A DNA stretch of 64,000 nt from Prionace glauca (Eukaryota > Chordata > Chondrichthyes > Carcharhiniformes > Carcharhinidae): the NCBI GenBank assembly GCA_037974335.1, contig CM075760.1:45657138-45721137 (forward strand), given 5' to 3'. The notes beneath the pieces were generated by a model. That model was given only the letters and a program-made list of their open reading frames with translations, was not told the DNA's origin and searched no databases. The position numbers and the translations under genes are program-made. Positions 53,237-63,325 of this stretch are shown one piece after another. Numbering within the stretch: the stretch's first letter is position 1; each line of letters begins with the position of its first letter.

Positions 53237-53509
53237 TTCTTTAATTTCTCAACGCAGATGATTAATTTGGTGAAGGGCATTTCAATTCAATCACCCCAAA
53301 TGAATATATGGTATAAACAAGACACACGCATGGGGCCCGGGAAACTAACATGGGTGATAGAAGAAAGAGGGTGATGGCAGAAGGCTGCCTTTGGGGCTGG
53401 AAGCCAGCGTCCAATGGCGTTTCACAAGAACCTATGCCGGCTCCCCCATTCTTCGTCATTTATATAAATTACATCGATGATTATGTGGGGTAGGATTGGT
53501 ATCTTGAGA

Positions 53510-53990
53510 ATAGATGTTTAAAAATGAACTTTTTTTTCTACCTGCGATACCTGTAATAATCTCAGAAAGAAATCACACTGCACAACAAAAATATATTCAC
53601 AGTTCAGCTGCTGGAAAGGGAAGGTGGTTGTGGCGATTAAATAAAGCTTCCACCAATTATTCTTCTGTTCTTTCTAACGAGATCAGTTCCTCGCCTTCAG
53701 TTCCTGTATTGGAAACTGCTCTCGGTCTGTCTGTTTGAAGTGTGGTGTTTGCCAAAGTTATTCACTGGTATCAGAGGCGTTTCAACCGGAGCCCAATTTA
53801 TTCTCTCTCATTCCATGGGGGAATTGTGCCTAATCCCAACAATGTTCAGTACTGAGACCAGCGAGATCCTGATCAGTTTTCGATGTTGAGATCAATCCAT
53901 TCCCTGACCACTCACTCCTTATCCCTCGCACTGAGCGAAGCGCAGGATAGGATATATTTTATGGCAAAGATGTGTAGCACAGAGAGGATC
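53510..53990 (-). pseudogene. TCR V-gene intron relic, inverted
   Basis: The whole block is the reverse complement of the leader intron of the V gene at 61515 (61567-62000). Shared text includes ggcgaggaactgatctcgtt, gtttgccaaagttattcact and ccatgggggaatt. Neither the leader nor V exon survives here. It shows that a close relative of that V gene once lay on the minus strand. Confidence 0.7.
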
Positions 53991-53997
53991 CATTTGC

Positions 53998-55117
53998 GTT
54001 CCACATGCAACATGACTTACATCTATAAATTCTCATCTTGAACATTTCAATTGAAATTCCAAGGCAAGCAGTGCTTTATGAGCAGAATGGTTCAGATTCC
54101 CATCCCCTTTAATATGACCAAGTTGTTTCTGATTTCACTACAGAGGTTGTCTATTAAAGAATGACTGAACACAGGAGGTGAATGTGAGAAGCTGAAGTTT
54201 CCAGTTGAAGAGGTTCCCAGTGCCTCTGAGCAGCTGAACTGGGGAAGCCTTTGGGCAGAGATTGTCCTGCTGCTATTTCCCTTCCTGGCCACCAGGGGTC
54301 GCTGTAATACGCCCAGGCGCTGCTCGGCCCAGTGTCACCTCTTGCCCACACCGGCCCAGCCGCTGCTCGTTAGCGGAACATCCGGGACTTGAAGAGAGGC
54401 GGGGCCAGCCGCCATATTGCCGTGACGTCACTGTCAGTCCCTCCCCCCGTCGAGGAAAAAGCGACGGTTCAGAAATGTAGAAAATGAGAGAAATTCCCAC
54501 CCGGAAATCCCGCCGGGAGCGGAATTAAAATTAAATAAAATACATATGTTTATAAAGCGGCAGGTGGCGGAACCGCGCATATGCTATAGTATTTTCCCAG
54601 AGCGCACCGCGCGGGGGTGATTGAAAAACAGACGCAATAAAAACAGAAACGATGTTCCCGAATGGAGAAGGAACCGAAAGTCTGACGGGTGAGGATGTGA
54701 ATAATAATCATCAAGATTCAAAATATTAAAAGATTAAAATGGAACTCCCTGGGCGCATGTGCGGGAGAGGATTTCAACCAGAGTGCAGCGCGCGGGACGC
54801 CGTCTCCCCTGGCAACGCAAGATGGCGGCTGGACTTCTCCCCTGGCAACGCAAGATGGCGGCTGGCCGTCTCCCCTGGCAACGCAACATGGCCGCTGGCC
54901 GTCTCCCCTGGCAACGCGGGCGATGGGTGTGATTGTGGCGCAAGCGCAGTGAGGTCTGCCTGCAGCCCATTGTCCAGATTGCCCCCCAGTGGATGTGGTG
55001 GGGATGGTGCAGCAGATGGAGCAACAATCCCAGTTTCAATGGGGGGAGAGAAGCTGCAATGCTGCTCCCTGTTGTTCACTCGTCTCCCCAGTCTCAGCAT
55101 TGCAGAGTGTTGCAAAA
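53998..55117. promoter_or_regulatory. CpG-rich promoter module, copy B (inverted)
   Basis: Inverted counterpart of 13838-14932 over about 1.1 kb. It has four X-box-like units (ggcaacg at 54811, 54844, 54877 and 54910, 33 bp apart), one more than copy A, alternating with aagatggcggc (YY1-like). The CRE at 54423-54430 is kept. It ends next to the V intron relic. As in copy A, no gene body is recognised beyond it. Confidence 0.6.
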
Positions 55118-55317
55118 TCAAAATGGCAAAGGCAGCAGCTGTTGTAGTAATAACATCAAATTAATAAAACATGTGATAAACTGCAACAATAAAGACCCGC
55201 AATCCGATGCAGAAACATAAAATTGAAAGTCGCTCTTTCACAGATGATGCTCCAAGACCTCATCTTTCGCTAAAACTTGTAGAACCGTCAGTTTCCCCTG
55301 TCACAGGTGACAGCTGG

Positions 55318-55622
55318 AGTTACAGGAAACGGCACAGTGGTTAACACTGTTACCTCACAGCGCCAGGGACCCGGGTTCGATTCCTGGCTTGGGTCACTGT
55401 CCGTGTGTGGAGTTTGTACACCCTCCCAGTATCTGCGTGGGTTTCCTCTGTGTGCTCCGGTTTCTTCCCACAGTCCGAAGGACGTTAGCTGCATTTGCCG
55501 TGCTAAATTTTCCATCAGTGTACCCGAATAAGCGCCGCGGTGTGGCGACTAGGGAATTTTCACAGTAACTTAATTGCATTGTGAATGTAAGCCTTACTTG
55601 TGACTAATAAACTTTACTTCAA
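55318..55622 (+). repeat. tRNA-derived SINE, second type
   Basis: Head ggcacagtggttaacactg with B box gggttcgattcc, then the common SINE body, then a distinct 3' end (gactagggaattttcacagt, gtgaatgtaagccttacttg, gactaataaacttt). The head is well conserved, so the copy is fairly young. Confidence 0.8.
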
Positions 55623-56236
55623 AATCTGCGCGTCTTGACACCACCATAAACCACAACGCATTTAGTGCAAGAGGCGATGTGTGAATTACGGAAGCTGTAG
55701 AACAGAAACAGGCCTTCTGGACCAGAAACTCTGGGATCCATCTCCACTTCATGGATATAGAGGATGTGTTCCTTATCCGGTCACACAGGTTGATGATCTG
55801 CTTGTAAATTCTTCCAATAAGCCGAATAACAAGTGAAAACAACAGGAGAGTTTCCTGCAGGAGTTACTGCCGGAGGAAATGGAAACAACCGCCCGACTTT
55901 GTCAGGTATAATCATGGAGCAATCTAATGGGAATCTCTGGTTATCTAGCGCCACCTCAGGGCATGGTACTTGGTCCATGGCACCTACCGTATTACTAACT
56001 GAAATGTTTTGCTGAGTCCAAATTGTCTGGTTGTTTTCTACAATGACGACGAAAGAGTTTGGGTCATCAAATTCTATATATATTCTCATATTCATTCCCT
56101 AAACTGCCACGTTGCTTTTTTGGTGATGTATTTTTTAGTAATAAACCATTTATTGTAATTAATAGTTTGAGAATTCACCAGGATTTAAGGTTCCGTTTCA
56201 GACTCATTCTGATCACAATGTTTGCCTAACGCTCTA
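55623..56236. other. Unassigned, 104-residue frame
   Basis: A minus-strand frame at 55781-56095 reads MNMRIYIEFDDPNSFVVIVE and onward to SPVVFTCYSAYW. I do not recognise it and it has no splice or repeat context. The remainder shows nothing. Confidence 0.3.
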
Positions 56237-56258
56237 TTATGTTGAGTGACGCTCTGAG

Positions 56259-56470
56259 AGTTTTTGTACAGGTTCAGCCCAGCTCTGTGTCTCTGTGGGT
56301 CTCAGTGTGCAATAATACACCCCGGAGTCTGTCAGCTCTGTTTTAGACACTTTCAACGGGACGGTGCGGGTTGTATCATTGAACTCCGCTGAGAAACGGC
56401 CCCCAGGGGATCTCCCTGTGTTCCCAGTGAATTTATTTGTTTGCAGCAGATACTCCATAGTTTCACCAAG
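56259..56470 (-). pseudogene. TCR V-exon relic (3' half) with signal
   Basis: The minus strand reads MEYLLQTNKFTGNTGRSPGG, RFSAEFNDTTRTVPLKVSKTE and SGVYYCTLRP, closely matching the V gene at 61515. The signal follows: heptamer CACAGAG (56297-56291), 23-bp spacer, nonamer ACAAAAACT (56267-56259). The framework-1 half with the first Cys and Trp is missing. Confidence 0.8.
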
Positions 56471-56661
56471 ATTTCCCAGTTAAAGGGCTGCTCGGAACCC
56501 GGGAAACTACTATAAAGGCGGATTTTATAGAGAATGATACATTCAGCATCACAGAAACAAAGCATCCGGGCAATTTAGTATTTTTATTATGTTCTAGTTA
56601 TATTAACAGTTCATGATCCAGGTCACAGATCTGATTCAGTGAGAGGAGGTGAGAGTGACAG

Positions 56662-56690
56662 ACTGTTACAGAGTGCGCCTCTGTAACAGT
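56662..56690. repeat. Perfect 12-bp palindrome at V end
   Basis: ACTGTTACAGAG, five bases, CTCTGTAACAGT. It covers the place where the recombination signal of the V gene at 56694 should be. Confidence 0.85.
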
Positions 56691-56693
56691 GTG

Positions 56694-57131
56694 GGGCTCA
56701 GCGCACAGTGATACACGGCAGAGTCAGAGACACGGACCCCGGTGATATTTAATGGAGCAGTTTTCTTGACTTTGTCCAAATCAGCAGAAAACCGGTCAGG
56801 GAAATCTGGAGACCTTTCTCCGCCACCCGTGCCATATTTCTTCAATAAATATCTCGGAGCTTCCCAAGGATATTGGATGTACCAGAAAAGATAATTGTCT
56901 GTATATTTTGCTTCGTAACTGCAGTTCAATATTACCGTCTGTCCTTCCCGAACCGTTAATTCAGGCGGCTCCTGGGAAACTGAATCTTGGCCACTGGTTC
57001 CTGCAACAACATATAGAATGTGTGAGAAATCTGTGAATAAAAATAACCCATAAAACGCACACTGAGGATTTGCGCTCAGACCCACCGGGCAACATGACCA
57101 TTATTATCAGTAAAGCACACAGGGAACACAT
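56694..57131 (-). CDS. TCR V gene, open but signal lost
   Basis: Leader exon 57131-57086 (46 nt, MCSLCALLIIMVMLP) with a GTGGGT donor. The V exon 57000-56694 after ttgttgcag codes GTSGQDSVSQEPPELTVREG, Cys in LNCSY, Trp in LFWYIQYPWEAP and Cys in SAVYHCALSP. The framework WYRQ is WYIQ. After the final codon a changed heptamer (CACACTG) is followed by a palindrome and no recognisable nonamer, so recombination is doubtful. A TGATGTCA-like site and CCAAT boxes lie at 57260-57310. Functional only if a cryptic signal is used. Confidence 0.75.
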
Positions 57132-57434
57132 GGGTCCTGACTGGAAGAAAAAGGCGACACTGTTTAAAATGTGTTGTTGTTTCTAGTCTTGTAACACAGA
57201 GTAAACTCAGGTCAGAGGCAGCTTCAATCATTGGGAAACTGGGGGCCGGTTATCAGTGCTGCCATTGGCTGGTGTCTCAGCTCTGATGTCAGCTGTGGAC
57301 CAATCGCTGTGAGTGAAAGGTTTAATAGGGCTGATACGCACCAATCACATTCCGTCCCTGGCTGTGGGTGTCTACACTTCCTCCCTCTTTCTCTCTCTCA
57401 CATTTTCCCTCATTCTGTATGTTCCTGGGTTTAA

Positions 57435-58030
57435 CTCGTTTTCCTCCGAACTTATTGTGAAAATATTTCTTCGGATAGATTTTTCTTTCTAATTAATGCG
57501 GAAAATTAAATATTTTATCATCGATCTGATGAACATGTACTAATGAGTGCATCTAGAGCATGACAATAAATAATAATGAGGTGTTTTATGAATATGGGAT
57601 AAGAAGTCACAGAACTCCACATCGACCTACGGTTTCACCGGGGTTACTCTTGTCCTTGGAAATGACAGATTTCAATCAGTCATTATTTCTACTCAAGGGA
57701 CTTTAGAATGGGACAACAGTGGAGCTGAATTTCACAACAGATCACTTTGGAAATGTGTCGCCTTACAGCTAGGCACCTGATCCAGAACGATGATGAGTAC
57801 AGATTGATGAAGTTATTCACCCCGGAGACCTGCGTGTTTGTGTGTATTGGATCAGGAAGTAATTGAGTTTGATCCGGGAGTAATTTGAGCGACAAATGTT
57901 ACATTTCTCAACAGTGACGATCGTTAACCTCAGCGAGGGAATACAATTCAGACCGGGGCTGTGTTGTAGGCTTAATTCTCTGTATATGTCGATAAGATGC
58001 AACACTTTTTTATTCAGAACCATTGATGAT
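57435..58030. other. No gene recognised
   Basis: Intergenic DNA between V genes. Short frames only. Confidence 0.4.
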
Positions 58031-58041
58031 GAACTTACACC

Positions 58042-58080
58042 GGTTTTTGTATGAGGTCCGTGGGAGCCTTATTCACTGTG
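58042..58080 (-). other. 23-spacer recombination signal, consensus
   Basis: Heptamer CACAGTG (58080-58074), 23-bp spacer and a perfect ACAAAAACC nonamer (58050-58042) on minus. The best signal in the window. Confidence 0.95.
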
Positions 58081-58561
58081 GGTCTCAGAACACAGTAATA
58101 CACGGCGCTGTCTGTCATCTTCAAACCTTTCATGGACAAGTGAAAAGTGCTTTGTTTCAGGCTGAGATTCCCGCTGAAATGCTCAAAGCCGGGAGCCGTC
58201 TCGTTAAACCCAGAACTATCGGCTCTGAGCAGATACTGAGGAGCTCGGTGTGGATACTGGCGATACCAGAACAGGCCATAGTTTGTAGCTGAACTCGATA
58301 CAGAGTAATTGCAGGATATTGCTGAATCTTCACCCTCGGCTGCTTCAACTCTTGGTTTCAACTGGGACACCGAGTCTCCGTTACTCATCTCTGAAGATAA
58401 ACAGCAGACACACAGTGGATTAGGAGTAAGAGGAAGACAATAATCAAACAGCGATGGGAAAAGCAGATTGCAAAAGGATTACGATGTATTTTAGGAATGT
58501 CCCAGTTTCACTGACCTGCGATCAGAGCAATAACCAGAGTTAGAAATATTTTCACCCTCAT
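58081..58561 (-). CDS. TCR alpha/delta-type V gene, intact
   Basis: The leader exon 58561-58516 (46 nt, MRVKIFLTLVIALIA) has a GTCAGT donor. The V exon 58390-58081 after atcttcag codes EMSNGDSVSQLKPRVEAAEG, Cys in AISCNY, Trp in LFWYRQYPHRAP and Cys in SAVYYCVLRP. Frame, splice sites, both Cys, Trp and signal are all sound, so this should be a usable V segment of a T-cell receptor alpha or delta chain. The CCAAT box (attggctga on plus at 58659) lies about 95 bp upstream. Confidence 0.9.
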
Positions 58562-58854
58562 GGTTCCAGTCTGAACTCCAGGAACAGAAACATTGATTTC
58601 TGGCTGTAACCGACTTGGAATGTGAGAATTTGAAAGAGAAGGAGTATGCAATACCATTGGCTGAGTTTGATTTCCCCTCCCATTTTATACCGGTCAATAG
58701 AAACTTTCTGAAGAAGGAGGCCGTGATGTTTTGTAAGTGATCACAGAACGCCCTCCTGTGGACAGTACAACAGCATCAGAAACAGACACAGAACCAAGAG
58801 CCCAGACAGATACACTCCGAGAAACATAGAGACACAGAAATATCCAGTAACAGC

Positions 58855-59310
58855 TACAATTCTGGCCAAGAGGAAACATCCACTCCACATCCACCCTGTT
58901 AACAGCTCTTACGGTTTGAAAGGTTTTAATAAAGTTGCCTCTTTCTCTTCTAAACTCCAGTGGATGCAAACCCAGCATCACCATTCTTTCTTTGTAAAAT
59001 AACCTACTCATTCTGGTAATAGTTTTACAAACCTTCGAATATTTTCTAAAGCATTACCATTAGATAAGGAGGCAAGTATTGTGCACAATTCTCCAAATAT
59101 GGTCTCACAAATGCCCTGTATAACGGAAACATGCCCTGCCTATTTTTGCAATACTTTCCCTCATAATAAGTGATAACATTCTATGTTATTTTCTAATTAA
59201 TTGCTGTACTTGCACACTAACCCCTTGTGATTTCTGGACCAGGACAGCCAAATTCATTTATACCTCAGAGTTTCGTGATCGCTCGCCATTTACACATTAA
59301 TCTTCTTTCA
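58855..59310 (-). mobile_element. Old LINE fragment
   Basis: Minus-strand traces FYKERMVMLGLHPLEFRRERG, NFIKTFQTVRAVNRVDVEWMF and plus text caaatatggtctcacaaatg match a CR1-type 3' half. Heavily mutated. A Penelope-like element abuts it. Confidence 0.65.
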
Positions 59311-59316
59311 TTTTCA

Positions 59317-59999
59317 GCATGCCAAAATTGAGAACACCATCCACCAGGTACACGGGACATACCCTTGCAACTCGGCTAACGTTGTCTATCTAATACGCTG
59401 CAGGAAAGGATGTCCCGAAGTCTGGTACATTGGGAAGACCATGCAGACGCTACGACAACGGATGAATGAACATCGCTCAACAATCACCAGGCAAGACTGT
59501 TCCCTTCCTGTTGGCGAACACTTCAGCTGTCACGGGCATTCAGCCTCTGACCTTCGGGTAAGCATTCTCCAAGGCGGCCTTCACGACACACGACAGCACA
59601 GAGCCGCTGAGCAGAGACTGATAGCCAAGTTCCGCACACACGAGGACGGCCTCAAACGAGATTTTGGGTTCATGTCACACTATCTGTAACCCCCATGTCT
59701 TGCCAGGGTTTGCAACATCTCAGTAACTGTACTGTCTGGAGACAATACACATCTCTTTAACCTATACTTAATGATATCTCCATTCACATTGTCTGCACAT
59801 CTAAGACTTGAATAGCAGGTTAGCTGTAAAGACTCGCATTCTAATCAGTATTCTGTAAACTGTGTGTGTCTTTATATGCCCTTCTCTGACCAGAACTTTC
59901 CACACACCTGACGAAGGAATAGCGTTTCCGAAAGCTTGTGTGTTTACTGGTACATAAACTGGTTGGACTTTATCCTGGTGTTGTGAGAATTCTTACTGC
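59317..59999 (+). mobile_element. Penelope-like element 3' part with GIY-YIG domain
   Basis: The frame 59324-59689 codes a GIY-YIG endonuclease domain: VVYLIRC, then WYIGKTMQTLRQRMNEHR, a conserved Arg and His, and GLKRDFGF before the stop. The UTR ends with cctgacgaaggaatagcg, cgaaagcttgtgt, ggttggactttatcctgg and gttgtgagaattctta. The reverse transcriptase is absent. The element ends directly on V-domain codons at 60000, so it lies within a TCR V segment. The GIY-YIG enzyme would nick DNA for insertion. Confidence 0.82.
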
Positions 60000-60229
60000 A
60001 CTGGTACCGTCAGCAGGCCTGGAAAGCTCCAGTGTACATGGTTCTTCTTATTGGAGGGAATGTGCAAAGGGGCAGTGACCTCAAAGATAAGTTTTCTTAT
60101 AAATTTGATAAAAATAACAAGACTACAAAGCTAACGATCAGTTATACCGTGACCTCCGATAGCGTCATGTATTCCTGTGCTATGAAACCCATACTGCTAC
60201 AGAGATATAACGCATGCCGTACAAAAACC
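60000..60229 (+). pseudogene. TCR V-exon relic cut by Penelope-like element
   Basis: The V exon resumes at HWYRQQAWKAP and continues through DKFSYKFDKNNKTTKLTIS and DSVMYSCAMKP. A changed heptamer CATACTG (60190-60196), a 24-bp spacer and a consensus ACAAAAACC nonamer (60221-60229) follow. The framework-1 half and leader are not seen to the left. It points right, opposite to the V genes at 44-58 kb. Confidence 0.78.
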
Positions 60230-60239
60230 CCACATTGGC

Positions 60240-61375
60240 AGTTCCAGTTAGCTGCCAGCAGGACGCGCTCACGCGCCCCTAATTCAGATTCCACAGTGAG
60301 AGTGCCAGAGATTCATCAAATTACAACAAAACACAACACTCAGAAACAGCAACTGATGTGGTACAGTTTCACAGTTACATTAGTTGATGATTTTAACTTA
60401 CATTTGCAATGGACACAACATTGACAAGTCGATTTGAGATTCCGTAACTCCCTTGTTTTGATTTTCAATGCATTTCTCTGCCCATTTGCTCCGAACTGTT
60501 CTTGCCTTTCCTGGTTTATGGAAATTGTGCGCATTTCCCTTTCCCAGTCTTTAACGTAAACAATTAAAGCTTTTTCTGTTACCTTGTACATTAATTCAGA
60601 ACCTCTCTAATACAGCTGCTCAGCTTCCCATCCGCATCACTGATAACGATTTTGCAAAGTATTGAATCATTTAAGAACATTGACACTCCTGGTCCGAGTC
60701 TACTGGTCCGCAATGTGGAATGAAACCACTGTTACACAGAGGCAAAGTTGTAGAATTCCAATGTGACATTATTATTGAGTTCAATTCTCTCCAGACTAAG
60801 TCTACCTGTGACTACACTATCTATGGTAGCCCGCCCACAGGTTTCCTGTGCTGTTCTCACCCTGATCTGTCTCACCTGCGTTATTTTATTAGAGCTTTTA
60901 TCGGAGATATCGATCTTTTCTGCTTTTCCCCTGCTTGGCACTCTTTTGATCAGCAGTGATGGGGAGGCAACCTATATTCACACTCTGAAAGAGGGTTTCT
61001 CACACTGCAAAGTTACAAATTGAGGGAACATCGTGTGGAAATATCTTAGGCCATTCATTATTCTATCACTTCTAATGAAGTAGATGTCTCAACTCTAAAA
61101 AAAAATCGTCCCCCACCATAACTGCTTTCCTAAACATGTTTCAAAACAAGCTGCTTGTTATGTTGTTGTGTGGACGGATATTGTCATTCTCCATGTCAGA
61201 ACAGAGCCATCAAGACTCAGGGAACCAGTCGGTTCCTGAAATGACAGTTGAAGGGGAAAGTAATCTCCTGTCGTGGGATGACCAAATTCACTTCTCTCCG
61301 CCAATAGGATGAATTGCAGACAAAGGAACGATGAGATCATTGGTTGCATTGAAGTACATAGAAACTTGAAGCTGA
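60240..61375. other. No gene recognised
   Basis: Short frames only. A run of eight A lies near 61099. Nothing else is supported. Confidence 0.4.
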
Positions 61376-61514
61376 TTGGATGTCATCTGATGACATTTTC
61401 AGCAGTAAACCAATCAACAGGGGCCCGGATCTGACTCGATCTTTTCCGCTCTTGACTAAAAACAATTCAGCTTCAACCCGTTCTGGTCAAATTCGCCGCA
61501 AGCTCTTTGCAAAC

Positions 61515-62401
61515 ATGTCTCCTTTTACGCTGCATTTATTCCTCACAGCGGCAGCACTTTTAACCGGTAGGTTCACAAACTGATCCACTCTGTGCTACAC
61601 ATCTTCGCCATAAACTACATTCTATCCTGCGCTTCGCTCAGTGCGAGGGGCTGAGGGTGTGTGGTCAGGGAATGGATTGATCTCAACATCGAAAAATTAT
61701 CAGGTTCTCAACACTGAACACTGTTGGGATTAGGCACAATTCCCCCATGGAATGAGAGAGATTGAGTTGGGCTCAGGTTGAAACCAGTGAATAACTTTGG
61801 CAAACACCACACTTCAAAAAGACAGACAGAGAGCAGTTTCCAATTACAGGAACTGAAGGCGAGGAACTGATCTCGTTAGAAAAAATAGAAAGTTTATGGT
61901 AGAACTTTAATTAATCGCCACAACCACTTTCCCTTTCCAGCGGCTGAACTCTGAAATATATTTTTGTTGCGCTGTGTGATTTCGTTCTGAGATTATTGCT
62001 CAAGATGACGACATATTCGGTGGGGGTGCGGGTAGGTGGGGGAGACAGAGTAAAGTCGCATTGTTTAGTTTAATATTTCTTTGCGTTCTTACAGGACATT
62101 GTGAAGGAGATTCTGTTTCACAGACACCGGCTGCAGTCACCGTCACTGAAGGAGATGTTGTTCAGTTACTCTGTAATTACACAGCTACAAGTACTGGCAA
62201 TCTTTATTTATTCTGGTACCGACAGCATTCCAGCGGGTCCATGGAATTTCTGCTGAGGAGATATAGAAACAGCGACAAAACAGAGACATCCCCAGGGGAC
62301 CGTTTTTCAGCGGAGCTCAATGAAACAACCCGCACCGTCCCGCTGCAAGTGTCTAAAACAGAGCTGACAGACTCCGGGGTGTATTACTGCGCACTGAGAC
62401 C
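61515..62401 (+). CDS. TCR alpha/delta-type V gene, intact
   Basis: The leader exon 61515-61566 (52 nt, MSPFTLHLFLTAAALLT) has a GTAGGT donor. The intron is 528 bp, much longer than in the minus-strand V genes. The V exon 62095-62401 after gttcttacag codes GHCEGDSVSQTPAAVTVTEG, Cys in QLLCNY, Trp in LFWYRQHSSGS and Cys in SGVYYCALRP. Frame and splice sites are sound. The heptamer is CACAGAG rather than CACAGTG. Relics of the same subgroup lie at 53510 and 56259 on the opposite strand. A gattgg and tgatgac pair at 61375-61392 may be its promoter. Confidence 0.88.
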
Positions 62402-62440
62402 CACAGAGACACAGAGCTGGGCTGAACCTGTACAAAAACT
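62402..62440 (+). other. 23-spacer recombination signal, variant heptamer
   Basis: CACAGAG (62402-62408), 23-bp spacer, ACAAAAACT (62432-62440). The heptamer sixth base is A instead of T; the first three, most critical bases are kept. Confidence 0.88.
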
Positions 62441-63207
62441 CTCAGAGCCTCACGCAACGTAACGGATCAGAGTGAGTCTGAAATGGAACCTGAAATCGTA
62501 GCGATTTCTCAATCTTTTACTGAGAATATTTTTATGAATAACAAATATATTGCAAAATTAAAACATCGAGACACTTAAAAGAATGAGCTTGAGAATATTT
62601 TTGTAAGTTTTAATATCCCGAAGTGTTTTATGTAATAAACATAGCAGCTATTTTTGGACTCACAATGATATTATTTCATTCAGTAATATTGTAGTGCTCT
62701 GGCTGTGTCAGTCATTGTGATTGGTGAACAGATACCTAACAGGATGTTTCTCTTGCTGTTTTTGGAAACAGTGACCATGTGGCACCTCCACCTGAGAGGG
62801 AAGACGGTACCCCAGATTTAACAGGTCATCGAGAGGCTGAGAGGTCTGACGGTGCAGCATTTCTAAACACTGCGCTGTCTCCTCGGTAAGTTCCCGGAGT
62901 GTTGTTGCGGATAGACTGCCGGTTTCTCCTGAGGTGGAAAGAATCTCTGAAGGGACTGGAGACAGAATTCGGGAAGTCTCGGGGAGTGGTGTCCACTCAT
63001 TAACCCGATCTGGTCAAAACTAACTGAAATAACGAAAATGAAATTAAAACTAAACATTATTGGTTCCCGTGTAATCAGGAAGGCAATGAACGCAACCTGT
63101 ACAAACAGGTATCCCTCGAAAAAAGAGATCGTACTTTTAATGATGTAGCGCCTTTCACAGACTCCAGAGGTCAAATGGGACTTGCGAACCTAAGGAATTT
63201 CATTTTC
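62441..63207. other. V-gene downstream DNA, one possible repeat
   Basis: Text at about 62775-62880 (gtggcacctccacctgagag, gacggtgcagcattt) resembles a short interspersed unit I recall from shark sequence, but the class is not determined. The rest is unassigned. Confidence 0.4.
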
Positions 63208-63325
63208 AGTGTAGAACATAGAACATTACAGCGCAGTACCGGCCCTTCCGCCCTCAATGTTGCGCCGGCCAGTGGGACCAATCTAATGACCCTCTAACCT
63301 AAACTATTCCAATGTTATCCATATG
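63208..63325 (-). mobile_element. CR1-like LINE 3' tail
   Basis: Plus text gtagaacatagaacattaca, gcgcagtaccggcccttccg and atgttgcgccggccagt is the complement of a CR1 3' end with TTCTATG repeats, like 49205-49270. Only about 115 bp remain. Confidence 0.75.

Noticed and set aside
55781-56095. 104-residue frame on minus
   Set aside because: No recognisable domain and no repeat or splice support.
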